A stretch of 64,000 nucleotides of DNA from Lepidurus packardi (Eukaryota > Arthropoda > Branchiopoda > Notostraca > Triopsidae): contig JAKZAN010000007.1 in the NCBI GenBank assembly GCA_023053545.1, positions 10,230,001 to 10,294,000 of the forward strand, in the 5' to 3' direction. This document shows positions 44,946 to 54,493 of this stretch, piece after piece. The translations under genes and the position numbers were made by a program. Under the pieces are notes generated by a model that was not told the origin of the DNA, did no database searches, and saw nothing but the letters and a program-made list of their open reading frames with translations. Position 1 is the stretch's first letter. Every line of letters begins with the position of its first letter.

Positions 44946-45519
44946 GCTACAACACCGTCAGAAACTTTCAGTCCAGCTCTAAATGCTACTGATCCTATAG
45001 AATCAGTTGTTTCTATGTCACTTGTTCTAGTTGCATGTTGATTCCAAGTGATTCTACGTCAACGAACACAATACAGTCATAGCCACAGTCTTTACTCCAT
45101 TTCCAAATCCGGTAAAGGAAAGTTTCAGTATGACGCTAGGGAATAAAGCGATAACGTTCCAAGTGCGTGTCGAGTAATCCAAAACCTGGCAACCCAACGA
45201 TGACTCAGATTTCAAAGCATATCAAAATTTTGTCCGTGAATAGTATTTCAAGCGGCTCTATTGTTCTCATGCTACTACTACAAGCTCCCATTTGAGTTTC
45301 CTGTATCAATAAAATTTTCTTTTCTATTAGGTCTTTCCTTAAGGGCAGGTCAGACAAAAGAAGTATGGCAAGTAAGTTTCTTTCGAAGATTGGATCGGTT
45401 TTCAGAAAATGGAACATCTGGTTGCCATAAATAATAATTTGGACAACGGATATTACAACCAGTTTTAGTCGCAACAAGGCTTAGTCGCATACACGTTACA
45501 ACCTCCCAAGTTTGAAGAC

Positions 45520-46433
45520 ATGCTAACTCGGCGATTCAAACTAGCACTTGGAATGCTGACGTTAGCGACCATTGCGGCTACTGGTTACGTCGTGCTGCAC
45601 AAGAGCAAACCGCGTTCAACAGAACTGTCCCCAGAGCTACCAACCATATCAATCCAATCCGCAAGCAAGAAACCGATACTCATTCCATCCATAATCCAGC
45701 AAGTGTCAACCAACGACGAACCGAAATCAATTTGCTGACTTTTTCCGGTACCTTCATTGGACTAATTCGGACGCTTGTGAGATACCCATTGACTTCGGCG
45801 GGGTAATACACCGGAGTGGGAACTTCGTTAGCATGGACGGACAAAAAGCCGTTTGTTGGGACCAAGGAGTGGCTACTCCTTGTCTAGTATACTCCTTCTT
45901 GTCTAGTATACTCCTTCCGGATTAACAACGAGTGTTCGTTCGACGAAAAGATAGCCGAATATGGGTGCCAGGTATTTGCCTTTGACCCTTCCATGACGCA
46001 AGGGGATCACCAACGTTCTGAGAAGATCAAGTTCTTCAAGACTGGCTTGGGAACTAGGAATGAAGATAGAAACTTCCATGGTTGGAAACTGCGTACGTTT
46101 TCCGCCCAGAAAGCGGAACTTGGACATAGCGACCAAGTCATCGACATCTTGAAGATAGACATCGAAGGTGCGGAATGGCCAGTTTTGGTGCAAATGGTTC
46201 AGGAAGGAGCGTTGAAGCAATTGGCGGTGGAATTTCATTTGGGGTTGCACCACTCCTTGCAGTCCTTTATAGAAGGGTATTGGAAAGTTTTAAACGGTAT
46301 CGAGCGTTCTGGCTTTACAAGATTTTCATCGAATGTTAATCCTTTTACGAAAGGGACAGTGCAACAAACCAAGAAAATTGACTATGCTGGGTATGAAATT
46401 GCATGGTTCAACCAGAGATTCAAAAGTTCCTAA
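45520..46433 (+). pseudogene. METTL24-like copy 3, disrupted by frameshifts
   Basis: The start (MLTRRFKLALGMLTLATIAA, a signal anchor) and all later blocks of the family are recognisable, but not in one frame. A first shift just before the ADFFRYLHWTN block brings a TGA at 45736-45738. A second break lies at about 45875-45920, where a 19-base segment (CTTGTCTAGTATACTCCTT) is duplicated and the codons normally between VAPDP and CLVYSFG are lost; a stop follows. From about 45920 the third part is open to the normal C-terminus (FAFDPSM, GLGTRNED, IDILKIDIEGAEW, YEIAWFNQ). NEWSFDD has become NECSFDE. It is probably a recent pseudogene, because most of the sequence is still well conserved; sequencing error could explain single-base shifts but not the 19-base duplication. 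Confidence 0.85.
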
Positions 46434-46940
46434 GCTACAACTCACGATACCAAACGTGCAGTGCTACTGAAACTTGTATTGATTCCATAGAATGAGTTGA
46501 GGTTGATAGAATGCGACCAATCAGCAAATAATTCCGTCACTCTCGTCTTTTTCAATTTTTCAATCCCTCGTTATTCAATGCTATTCGACCAAATACACAC
46601 ATGGAACTGTACTCGTTTTCAAAGTACTTTGTTCTTTGTACTTTGTTCTAAACGTCCACGCCGCAGTACTAGTACTGTAGTACTTGGATAGTACTTGGAT
46701 ACAAGTACTTTAGCATTGGATGTACGTACTGAGCCGTAAGGTGCCGGCGTCTCACAATGTAACCTGGATACAATGTAACCAATATGGTATCCTGGACAGT
46801 GAGTTGAGCTTATGCAGTTTCAATTCGTTGTGGGTATTTCCTTAACGGTTTTCCCATCGCATTTCTACAAATAATCAACGCTGTCACGCACTAAACGAAG
46901 GGCTTGGTTGAAAATATCGTCAAAGAACTATTCAATAGAA
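46434..46940. other. Spacer between methyltransferase copies 3 and 4
   Basis: No gene seen. Around 46650-46710 there is a cluster of overlapping AGTACT/TACTTGGATA repeats, and GGATACAATGTAACC-type repeats follow at about 46755-46790. Confidence 0.5.
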
Positions 46941-47550
46941 ACCATATCCATTTCTGACTTCTCTAAATACCTTCGCTTCCACTACTCGGATGCTTGTCAA
47001 GTACCGGCAGACTTTGGAGGTCATATTCTCGAGCTTAGCTACTTTATGGGAATGGATGGATAAAAGTGTTTTCTTTGGACAATGGAGTTTACCGTCCTAG
47101 ATCCTAAAATCTTGCCTGATTTATTCGTCTGGTGTTAATATCGAATAGATTGGGCTTTTTGATGGTGCGATATCAGAGTAGGCTACCACCGTGTTAGCTT
47201 TTCGACCCTTTTATGAATCAAAAAGGATTACCAGCGTTCTGAATAATCATCTTCTTCAAATTGGAACTAGAACGAGTAGAAAGGAGCCCATGGCTGGAAG
47301 ATTAGCACTTTCCCAACCCTGAAAACTGAACTAGGGCATTAACATGTACATATACGTATCATGTTCATGCACATTAGACGTTATAGACGTAGTGGAGAAA
47401 GGGGACTGCTGCAGCAATAGGTAGAGACAAAGTACATGTTGGAAGATTTTTAAATCGTTTTATATTTTTAGGAGTCTAAAACTTTCCGGGTTGGTTAAGC
47501 TAGCTTCCATAGGAAACCCCTAGATGGGGTGTCATGCACTATTGCAGAAC
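46941..47550 (+). pseudogene. METTL24-like copy 4, heavily decayed remnant
   Basis: Translated fragments in shifting frames still follow the family order: SDFSKYLRF-YSDACQVPADFGGH (from about 46950), MGMDG then a stop where QK is expected (47048-47063), TVLDPK, a degraded SFDD/FDPSM zone (47150-47215), a QKDYQRSE-like segment (47218-47245), a HGWK block (about 47290) and a TLKTELGH block (about 47318-47340). Many stops and indels are present, and after about 47345 little can be aligned. It is older than copy 3. The position fits the regular spacing of the tandem cluster. Confidence 0.75.
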
Positions 47551-48485
47551 AAACGAAATAGACTCATTTCTAGGAAATCATGCGGGTTTCACCACACATG
47601 CAACCAAAAGGAGTTCTTCCCACTAAACTGCAGTCTAACTATCATACAGAAGGTTGTGAAGTACATTTGTAACGTACTTTGTAAGAGCGTTGGGAAGTAC
47701 GCATATAAAGACAAATTTCCTAGCAGTTAATAAGGCTCTCCCGTATACCTTAGCTTATTGATGCGAAGCACTCAAAGATGGCGCTGATTTTTAAAATTGT
47801 TTTGTGAACCCTTGCATAGGAAAGTAAAGAAGAAACACAGCTAATACCGGCAAATTTTCTACCCTTATTTTGATTTTGAAAAGTATAATTGTTTGTATAA
47901 ATGTTTGTATAAAAGTATAATTGTTAAAAGTCATCACAGTTTGCTGTAAGCAGCGTAATGTCCCAAATTAAGTCGTCGAGCATTCGGAACAAGATTTCTG
48001 GAAAACTACTTATTAATTTTGTATTCCTTGGAAAAAAGGTGGATTGGTTGTGTACTGGCCGTTAGTATGCCCAAGCTTACTGTCAAATTGTTTTTTCATG
48101 AAGTAAGATGGTTTTAACGAAAAGTCGTTCTGAAATTCCCATACCGAGCTAAGGTATAGGGGAGCCTTACATAGATGATTATCCCAATTTCTGCTTAATT
48201 TTCTAGTAAAAAAGAAAATTGTGCGTTCGATAGCAATCAGCATTGCATTGCATGCCCTGACACAAATTAAACTCGAGATTGCGTACACCTGTGGTTGGGA
48301 AATTTTCGTTGGGTAGAATGAACGCAGTACTAGGCATCAATTATTCCTTGAGCTTAGACCGTACGTAAGTTTCAGGTAAAAGGCACCTGGGTCATTGTGT
48401 AAGTACTTAAACTCGGCAGAAATTACAGTGTAAGGCACCTAGCGTGTTTTCTGCTAGAGCATAACCTGTACAACAGTTGTTCACG
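47551..48485. other. Spacer before METTL24-like copy 5
   Basis: AT-rich DNA without a supported gene or recognisable promoter element. No further methyltransferase fragments were seen. Confidence 0.5.
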
Positions 48486-49409
48486 ATGGTTCCACGTAGA
48501 GTGACTCTTGTGTGTTGTGCTACGTTTACGGTATTGGCTACAGTTTTTGTAGTTTCGCGGTACGTACCCGCGATTCCGCAATGTATTACCACTGAATTGT
48601 TCAAAGATGTGCCCATCGATCAGCAAGAAGAACTCGCAGCGATTCAAAGTAACCTCGACGGTGACGACAACCTCATAAGTGACTACCGAGTTTCTGAACC
48701 GCAAAGTATTGAGGATTTTTTCAAGTACCTTCATTGGACCAATCGGGAAGCTTGTGAGCTGTCTGTCGACTTTGGTGGACATTTCGATAGGTTCAATGGT
48801 ATTGTTAGTATGGATGGACAAAAGACTGTATGCTTAGACAAAGGAGTCGCTCCCGATCCTGTTTCTTGTATCGTGTATTCCTTTGGGATTAACAACGATT
48901 GGTCCTTTGATGATAAGGTGGCAGAGTTTGGGTGCCAAGTCTTTGCCTTTGACCCTTCTATGAAAGAAAATGATTACCAACGTTCTGACAAAATTAAATT
49001 CTTTAAAACTGGCTTGGGTACCAAAGACGAAGAGAGTGATACTCACGGTTGGAAGATGCGGACCTTTACCACACTAAGAACGGAACTGGGACACGCCAAC
49101 CAAGTAATTGACATCTTGAAGATGGATATCGAAGGAGCAGAATGGAAGATCTTGAAGAAGATGATCAAAGAAGGCGCGTTAGAGCAAGTGAAGCAACTGG
49201 CAGTGGAACTTCATGTGGGTTCATATCACTCTTTAGGCTCCTTTATAAGGCAACACTGGAGAATTATGAAAGGTATTGAGCTCGCGGGGTTTACACGATT
49301 TGCATCCACCATAAACCCCTTCATGAACGAAACTATCAAAGCTACTGGGAAAAGTGAAATCATGGGATACGAAATTGTGTGGTTCAACCAGAAATTCAAA
49401 AGTTCTTGA
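48486..49409 (+). CDS. METTL24-like (FkbM-fold) methyltransferase, copy 5
   Basis: Single-exon gene of 307 codons from ATG 48486 (the longer frame starts with TTG and is not used). Residues about 7-24 (TLVCCATFTVLATVFVV) form a signal anchor. The stem is longer and more acidic than in copies 1 and 2. The domain from FFKYLHWTN is intact: DGQKTVCLD, CIVYSFGINNDWSFDD, FAFDPSM, GLGTKDEE, WKMRTF, IDILKMDIEGAEW, KQLAVELH and YEIVWFNQK. It is followed by AATAAA at 49434. The gene lies 4 kb from intact copy 2, with the two broken copies between. Copies differ most in the N-terminal stem and least around the SAM-binding and DIE-x-AEW regions, as expected for selection on an enzyme. Confidence 0.88.
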   Translation: MVPRRVTLVCCATFTVLATVFVVSRYVPAIPQCITTELFKDVPIDQQEELAAIQSNLDGDDNLISDYRVSEPQSIEDFFKYLHWTNREACELSVDFGGHFDRFNGIVSMDGQKTVCLDKGVAPDPVSCIVYSFGINNDWSFDDKVAEFGCQVFAFDPSMKENDYQRSDKIKFFKTGLGTKDEESDTHGWKMRTFTTLRTELGHANQVIDILKMDIEGAEWKILKKMIKEGALEQVKQLAVELHVGSYHSLGSFIRQHWRIMKGIELAGFTRFASTINPFMNETIKATGKSEIMGYEIVWFNQKFKSS

Positions 49410-50302
49410 GCTAATTTTGAATTCTGAATACTGAATAAAGCTTTGCTATATGTTCTATAACTATTGCGCTCAACCCATGATTGTAGCATGTTAAAATGAT
49501 TGGGTTAATTTAACTGATTTGTTCGTTGCTAACCCAAACAGATGGAAACGAAATATAACTGAATTTTTCTCCCAAAATGCTCACTTTGAAGATTAGCTAT
49601 CAATGTGAGAAGACAACGCTTCAATTTTGTTAATTGAGTTGATATCACGTTATAAACTACGGCGAGAAGAAAATATTATTTAAAATAGATTACCCACCTT
49701 AATATTCACCAATATCAGCGTTAAGGATGTTAACACTCACAATTTAAAATGAAATAACACTACAACGCTTCACAAAAGCGTCTGTCAACGTTAGTGCGCC
49801 AAAACTTGGACATGACTTATATTTCCTCCTCTTCCCGCTAGGAGCGTTAGTATTGCCTTTTGCTGTGCTTTCCCATACAACAGAAGCCAGAAACTTCAAA
49901 CTTCCCTCCCGTAGTTCCTGGCGTGTCGTCGCTGGCGCCACCGCTGATCATTTCCGTTAGCAAATGGTCGACAAGGAGTGTATAGTTTAGCGTCCTTGTC
50001 CGCTTAGCTTACCTTACTTTTGTGTTTATCAAGCCTGCAACCAATTTTGAAAACTTTGTGCACTCATTTTTGGATGGCTGCAATCAAGTAAAACAACTTA
50101 AGTACTACTTTATATCCGTTTAATCACCCTATAATCCTTACCTAAAATCAATATTAGAACTCTACGAATGTCAACCCGCCCTGCGTTATTTTAAATGCGT
50201 AAGACATGTCTAGTTTTATTAATACAAGCACAAAACTTATATTATTCTGTCTTGTATTTCACTTTAGAATATAATTGACCTGTACTGGCTTAACCTACAA
50301 CC
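49410..50302. other. Intergenic region upstream of the THAP-BTB-zinc finger gene
   Basis: About 890 bases, AT-rich, apart from a GC-richer part near 49790-49950. No gene or clear TATA box was seen. It must hold the promoter of the downstream gene. Confidence 0.5.
49434..49439 (+). promoter_or_regulatory. Polyadenylation signal of METTL24-like copy 5
   Basis: AATAAA 25 bases after the stop codon. Confidence 0.55.
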
Positions 50303-53300
50303 ATGGAATCCAGTGAAGAAAGTTCCAATGAAGAACCAACGCCCAATTTCCTAATAGAAATCCCTGAAGGAGCAGCTGGCGATGTTACAACTGAAGTTTT
50401 CTACACTTCGGAGGAGATTCCAATGCTCGTAGAGGATTCCAGTGACGGCGATCAGTTCGAACTGTCTTCTGAGTATCAAATCACCATCCCTTCCACGACA
50501 GCTTCAATTTCCCTTATGAAAAACACCCCCAAATTGCCGCAAAGGCCGAAAAATCCCATCAAAACTACCCCATTTCAACGTTCTATGAAACCCAAACCAC
50601 GCATCGTTTCCAAACCCATCAAAGCCTCGGATCTTGCCACCTTAAAAGTCTGTCTTTCCCCAGTTTCCGTTTCCCCGATCGACGCTACTCCTGCTAAGAA
50701 GCTCAAACTAAACGCTGCGGCTGCTACCAACGTCTCTTCCCCGAAAGCCAAGCTCAGTTCCTCCCAACTCAACCCGAAATTGAAAGCCAAGCCGCTAAAA
50801 CCGGCCGAGACAATCAAGGAAGAAGCTGCGGAACCTATAAATTTGCCCACCGAATCCGCTCCCGCTGCTACTGCTGTCGCTAAGCGCGCCTTCGCCGACG
50901 ACGTGGCTGGAAAATGCTTCGTTTTGGACTGTGTCGTGCGCAAAAAGCCTAGCATGGAAGTCCGGAACCGCAAGCTGCCCATGTCCTTTTCCGGTTTCGA
51001 GCGCGGGCGCCAGTGGCTCACCAACGCGGGTCGGACGGATCTGCTCACCCGCTACGCGGCGGATCCGAACAGTATGCGTCACTACAGCATTTGCGACCTC
51101 CATTTTGCCGACAATCAGTTCATGAACCCTCTCCGGCGCTTGACAATCCCGAACGCCATTCCTACGCTCTTCGGCAAGGACACGGTCCCTTATTCTTACT
51201 ATGTTTTGAAGCAAAAAGAGGGTCTGGATTGGTACGAGAGGACGATGAAGCAATCCCGAGTTGTGAGCACGCCTTTAAACTCGAAATCCCTGCCCCGGCC
51301 CTTGGCCACGCCCCTTAAACCTACCTTCTTTGTCAACCGAAACGCTGACAACTTCGCCAACATTCTCTCGGACGCGCTGCTCACGCAAGCTTTCACCGAT
51401 TCGGTGCTGGCGTGTCCCGGTTTAAGATTGCGTATCCATAAAGCGGTTTTGGCCGCGGGCAGCCCGTATTTTAGGAACTTGCTCAGCGAGCCACCCTTCG
51501 CTGAAATGGATGAGCCGTGCATTATTCTCGAGGATTTCACACCGTGGGAACTCCAAACCTTGGTCTACTACATGTACCACGGCACTATTTCCATTCCGCA
51601 TGAAAAAGTCGTGGAAGTTCGGAAGTTTTTAGCGAAATTCCAAATCGGGCAAGGCGATTTTCCTCCGGCGCCGCCTATCTATAAGGATTGCCTCGACATG
51701 GCCATCAAAGTGACGGAAACGTACACATTACCGCCTCCATCCTTACCTTTTAAGTCTTCTCGGTGCAAAATATACGGTTACGCAAACCTAGACCGCAATC
51801 CGAGTTCAAATCCGCGTCTGAACTACAAATTTCTGGAAAAATTAGTCGTTAAAAGCCCTGGTACTCAAAAGATTCAAACCTACAAGCCTAAGAAATTGCT
51901 GGATTTCAGCTTGGATGAAGTTTTGGGAGACGAAACTAGAGATTTTGAGCCCGAGCCGCTGTTTAATGACGTCAGAGAGGTGGAGCATCCGCTACCGGAT
52001 TTGGAACTCGACTTTAAAGTGTTGGACCAACACGACATCTATGAACCAAGGCCTGAATTGTCGGCTTGGGACCAGAAATACGCTCTGGTAGGGGACAACT
52101 ACCCCACAACTGGCGATATTATGGTTGACGAGCTTGAAATTGGCTCGTTACTGGAGCAAATCTATAATTTCGAGTACGTGAGTCCGTACATCACTGCGTT
52201 GATCCGTAAAGGGTATCCTAGTAAACGCCTTGGGAATAAAATCCATCTGCTGACGAACGCACCGGTGGCGAAGCACTCCCTATCTAAGGGCAGTAACAAA
52301 GAGAAGCTGATGTTGCAGGCGCGGAAGAAGGCGGAGCAACGTAAGGCGCAAAATGCGTTGAAGAAAGCGTTGAAATCGGTGGCCAAAGGCAAGCACAAGC
52401 TTCTAAAGCGCAGTAAACTCGCGTCTAACTCCAAAAGTATCGGTGGAGATGAAGAGGAGGGGGATTTGGAGGTGGAAGTACCCGGGGAATCCGACGTCCC
52501 GCGGCGGAAGAAGAACTACAAGGTCATCAACGGGTTTATCTGCGAGTTTTGTGGGAAAACCTTCAACTACCGCGCGAATCTCATTGCGCACTTGCGGATC
52601 CACCGAGGGGAGTTTCCGTACCGCTGCGAGACGTGCGGCAAAGGGTTTAGGATGAAGAAGGTCCTTCGCGTCCACGAAGACGGTCATATGGGTATCCGCA
52701 ACTTCAAGTGCGACCTTTGCGACCGCCGGTTCTTGAGGAAAGACCAGATGGCGAAGCATCGGCGGGTTCATACGGGCGAAAAGCCTTACATTTGCCATAT
52801 TTGTGGGAAGCGGTTCCGGGTCAAAGGCGGGTTGAACAACCACGTACGGACCCACACCAAAGAGAAACCGTTTTCCTGTCAAATATGCAACATGAACTTT
52901 TCCTCCCACAAAACGGTGAATGAGCACCGCGAAAACCACAGCCAAGATGACCGGAGCAAGCGCGATCCCACCTTCTTCTACAAGTGCGAAAACTGCTGCT
53001 ATTACTTCTGCCGGCCTTCCCAAGTCATGAAGCATAACTGCGAGAGCCGCGGGGCGGACACCGAGGGCGACTTTTGGTGCCAGCGGTGTCCGAAGCGGTT
53101 TGTTAGCGAAGAGTGTGCACAGCAACATTACGACCAAGCGCACTTGAAGAAGAATAAGCATCACCCGAAAGAGGAGACGTGTCAGACGTGTAATATCTCG
53201 TTTGTAAGTCTCGGGGATTTGCTAAAGCATGCGAAAGACTTGCACATTGGGCAAAAGGAAGCTGAAGTTTACTGTAACGCGGATGGACTCTATCCGTGCC

Positions 53301-53854
53301 AGACCTGCGACGCGGTTTCGGAAACCGAAGACCTCTGGCGGGAGCATAGGAAGAGTCATGAGGAAACGCGGGAACCCGCGGGTTGCGCCACGTGCGGTAA
53401 GATGTTCAAGTCCAAAGCCGCGTTGAACCGCCACAGCATCACCCATATGGAAGTCAAACCGCATATGTGCACCATGTGCGAAAAGAGCTTTACTACCAAA
53501 CAAATGCTCACTAATCACATGAACAGCCACTTGAAACTCAAGCCCTATGTCTGCGAGTGGTGTGGACATGCCTTTAGCAGTCAAGGAAATTACTACAAAC
53601 ACAAGTACCGGCACTTGGGAGTACGCAAGTGCAAGTACTGCCACCGCATTTTTGACACCAACAAGAAACTGCATGAACACGAGGCCGCACATGAAGCCGG
53701 CAAAGTCATGGGCAATATGAGGAAGCAGCAATTGGATGTGGTGGTCGTGCCGGAAGCGGCAGAAGCGGAATCTTCGGCGGAATCCGTGGAAGAAGATGAC
53801 GCTTCCAACTATTATGTTGTTTTAAACTCTGAAACTTTGTATAAAACCGCATAA
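50303..53854 (+). CDS. THAP domain, BTB/POZ domain and ~13 C2H2 zinc fingers in one protein
   Basis: A single uninterrupted reading frame of 1183 codons from a well-placed ATG (ACAACCATGG). Residues 1-200 are acidic then Ser/Pro/Lys-rich and probably disordered. Residues about 203-291 fit a THAP finger: CFVLDC, a Trp at 238, CDLHF as the second metal pair and a closing NAIPTLF. Residues about 350-450 fit a BTB/POZ domain (FTDSVLAC, HKAVLAAGSPYFRNLL, YYMYHGTISIP). A Lys-rich linker (about 670-730) precedes the fingers. About 13 C2H2-type fingers run from 746 to about 1132; the first five are canonical with TGEKPY-like linkers, finger six looks like CCHC and nine is shortened. The likely role is a sequence-specific nuclear transcription regulator that oligomerises through BTB. 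No known gene with this exact order came to mind, so no symbol is given. No introns were found. Confidence 0.88.
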   Translation: MESSEESSNEEPTPNFLIEIPEGAAGDVTTEVFYTSEEIPMLVEDSSDGDQFELSSEYQITIPSTTASISLMKNTPKLPQRPKNPIKTTPFQRSMKPKPRIVSKPIKASDLATLKVCLSPVSVSPIDATPAKKLKLNAAAATNVSSPKAKLSSSQLNPKLKAKPLKPAETIKEEAAEPINLPTESAPAATAVAKRAFADDVAGKCFVLDCVVRKKPSMEVRNRKLPMSFSGFERGRQWLTNAGRTDLLTRYAADPNSMRHYSICDLHFADNQFMNPLRRLTIPNAIPTLFGKDTVPYSYYVLKQKEGLDWYERTMKQSRVVSTPLNSKSLPRPLATPLKPTFFVNRNADNFANILSDALLTQAFTDSVLACPGLRLRIHKAVLAAGSPYFRNLLSEPPFAEMDEPCIILEDFTPWELQTLVYYMYHGTISIPHEKVVEVRKFLAKFQIGQGDFPPAPPIYKDCLDMAIKVTETYTLPPPSLPFKSSRCKIYGYANLDRNPSSNPRLNYKFLEKLVVKSPGTQKIQTYKPKKLLDFSLDEVLGDETRDFEPEPLFNDVREVEHPLPDLELDFKVLDQHDIYEPRPELSAWDQKYALVGDNYPTTGDIMVDELEIGSLLEQIYNFEYVSPYITALIRKGYPSKRLGNKIHLLTNAPVAKHSLSKGSNKEKLMLQARKKAEQRKAQNALKKALKSVAKGKHKLLKRSKLASNSKSIGGDEEEGDLEVEVPGESDVPRRKKNYKVINGFICEFCGKTFNYRANLIAHLRIHRGEFPYRCETCGKGFRMKKVLRVHEDGHMGIRNFKCDLCDRRFLRKDQMAKHRRVHTGEKPYICHICGKRFRVKGGLNNHVRTHTKEKPFSCQICNMNFSSHKTVNEHRENHSQDDRSKRDPTFFYKCENCCYYFCRPSQVMKHNCESRGADTEGDFWCQRCPKRFVSEECAQQHYDQAHLKKNKHHPKEETCQTCNISFVSLGDLLKHAKDLHIGQKEAEVYCNADGLYPCQTCDAVSETEDLWREHRKSHEETREPAGCATCGKMFKSKAALNRHSITHMEVKPHMCTMCEKSFTTKQMLTNHMNSHLKLKPYVCEWCGHAFSSQGNYYKHKYRHLGVRKCKYCHRIFDTNKKLHEHEAAHEAGKVMGNMRKQQLDVVVVPEAAEAESSAESVEEDDASNYYVVLNSETLYKTA

Positions 53855-54493
53855 CTATACTGTGTAAGCTGTTGCTTCTGTTTGGGGTTATAATTATACT
53901 ATTTTTATATTTAATTTTGGTTTTTGTCCGTGTTAATCCATAATAACGGGAAAATGAAGGTCGCCATAGAACGTCATGAAGGTGACACGTGGGTTACAGT
54001 TTTCCTTATGTTTGTCATGTCGTGTGCTACTGATTTCTGCACAGGAATATAAAACAAGACATAAATTCTAGACTTTGGTTTCTGTTTTCCTTCTTCCTCC
54101 TTCTAATCCTCTTTTTAATTTTACTTAACAAGTACAACTTTTTCCTACTAATTTTAGTTTATTAACCGCCACATGGTCATAACAATGAAATAATTCCTTC
54201 ATTGGCCGTCCACGATTTGTTGACGCCCCCTTTCCAATAATTCAGCCATTCTCGTCTTTATTTTTTGCTGCTATTCCCTACACTTAGTGCAACGGATTGT
54301 AAAGGGAAATTGGCCTACATTCCATCATGTGTATGTATTTTCCTCTTTTCTAAATAGATTATATTATTAAATTAACTTCTTTCTTATTCCAGGTTTGAAA
54401 AACAACGGGTATTAGTAGGGTTTGAAAGGGCGTGGACCAGGCTGTTTAAAAGAAAACAGATTGCGACATTTAAAAGGCAAAGCATTAAAAAAG
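53855..54493. other. Spacer and probable 5' UTR of the caspase gene
   Basis: No coding sequence. A splice acceptor (TTCTTATTCCAG, ending 54392) followed by an in-frame TAG at 54416 suggests a 5' UTR intron in the caspase gene. Confidence 0.5.
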
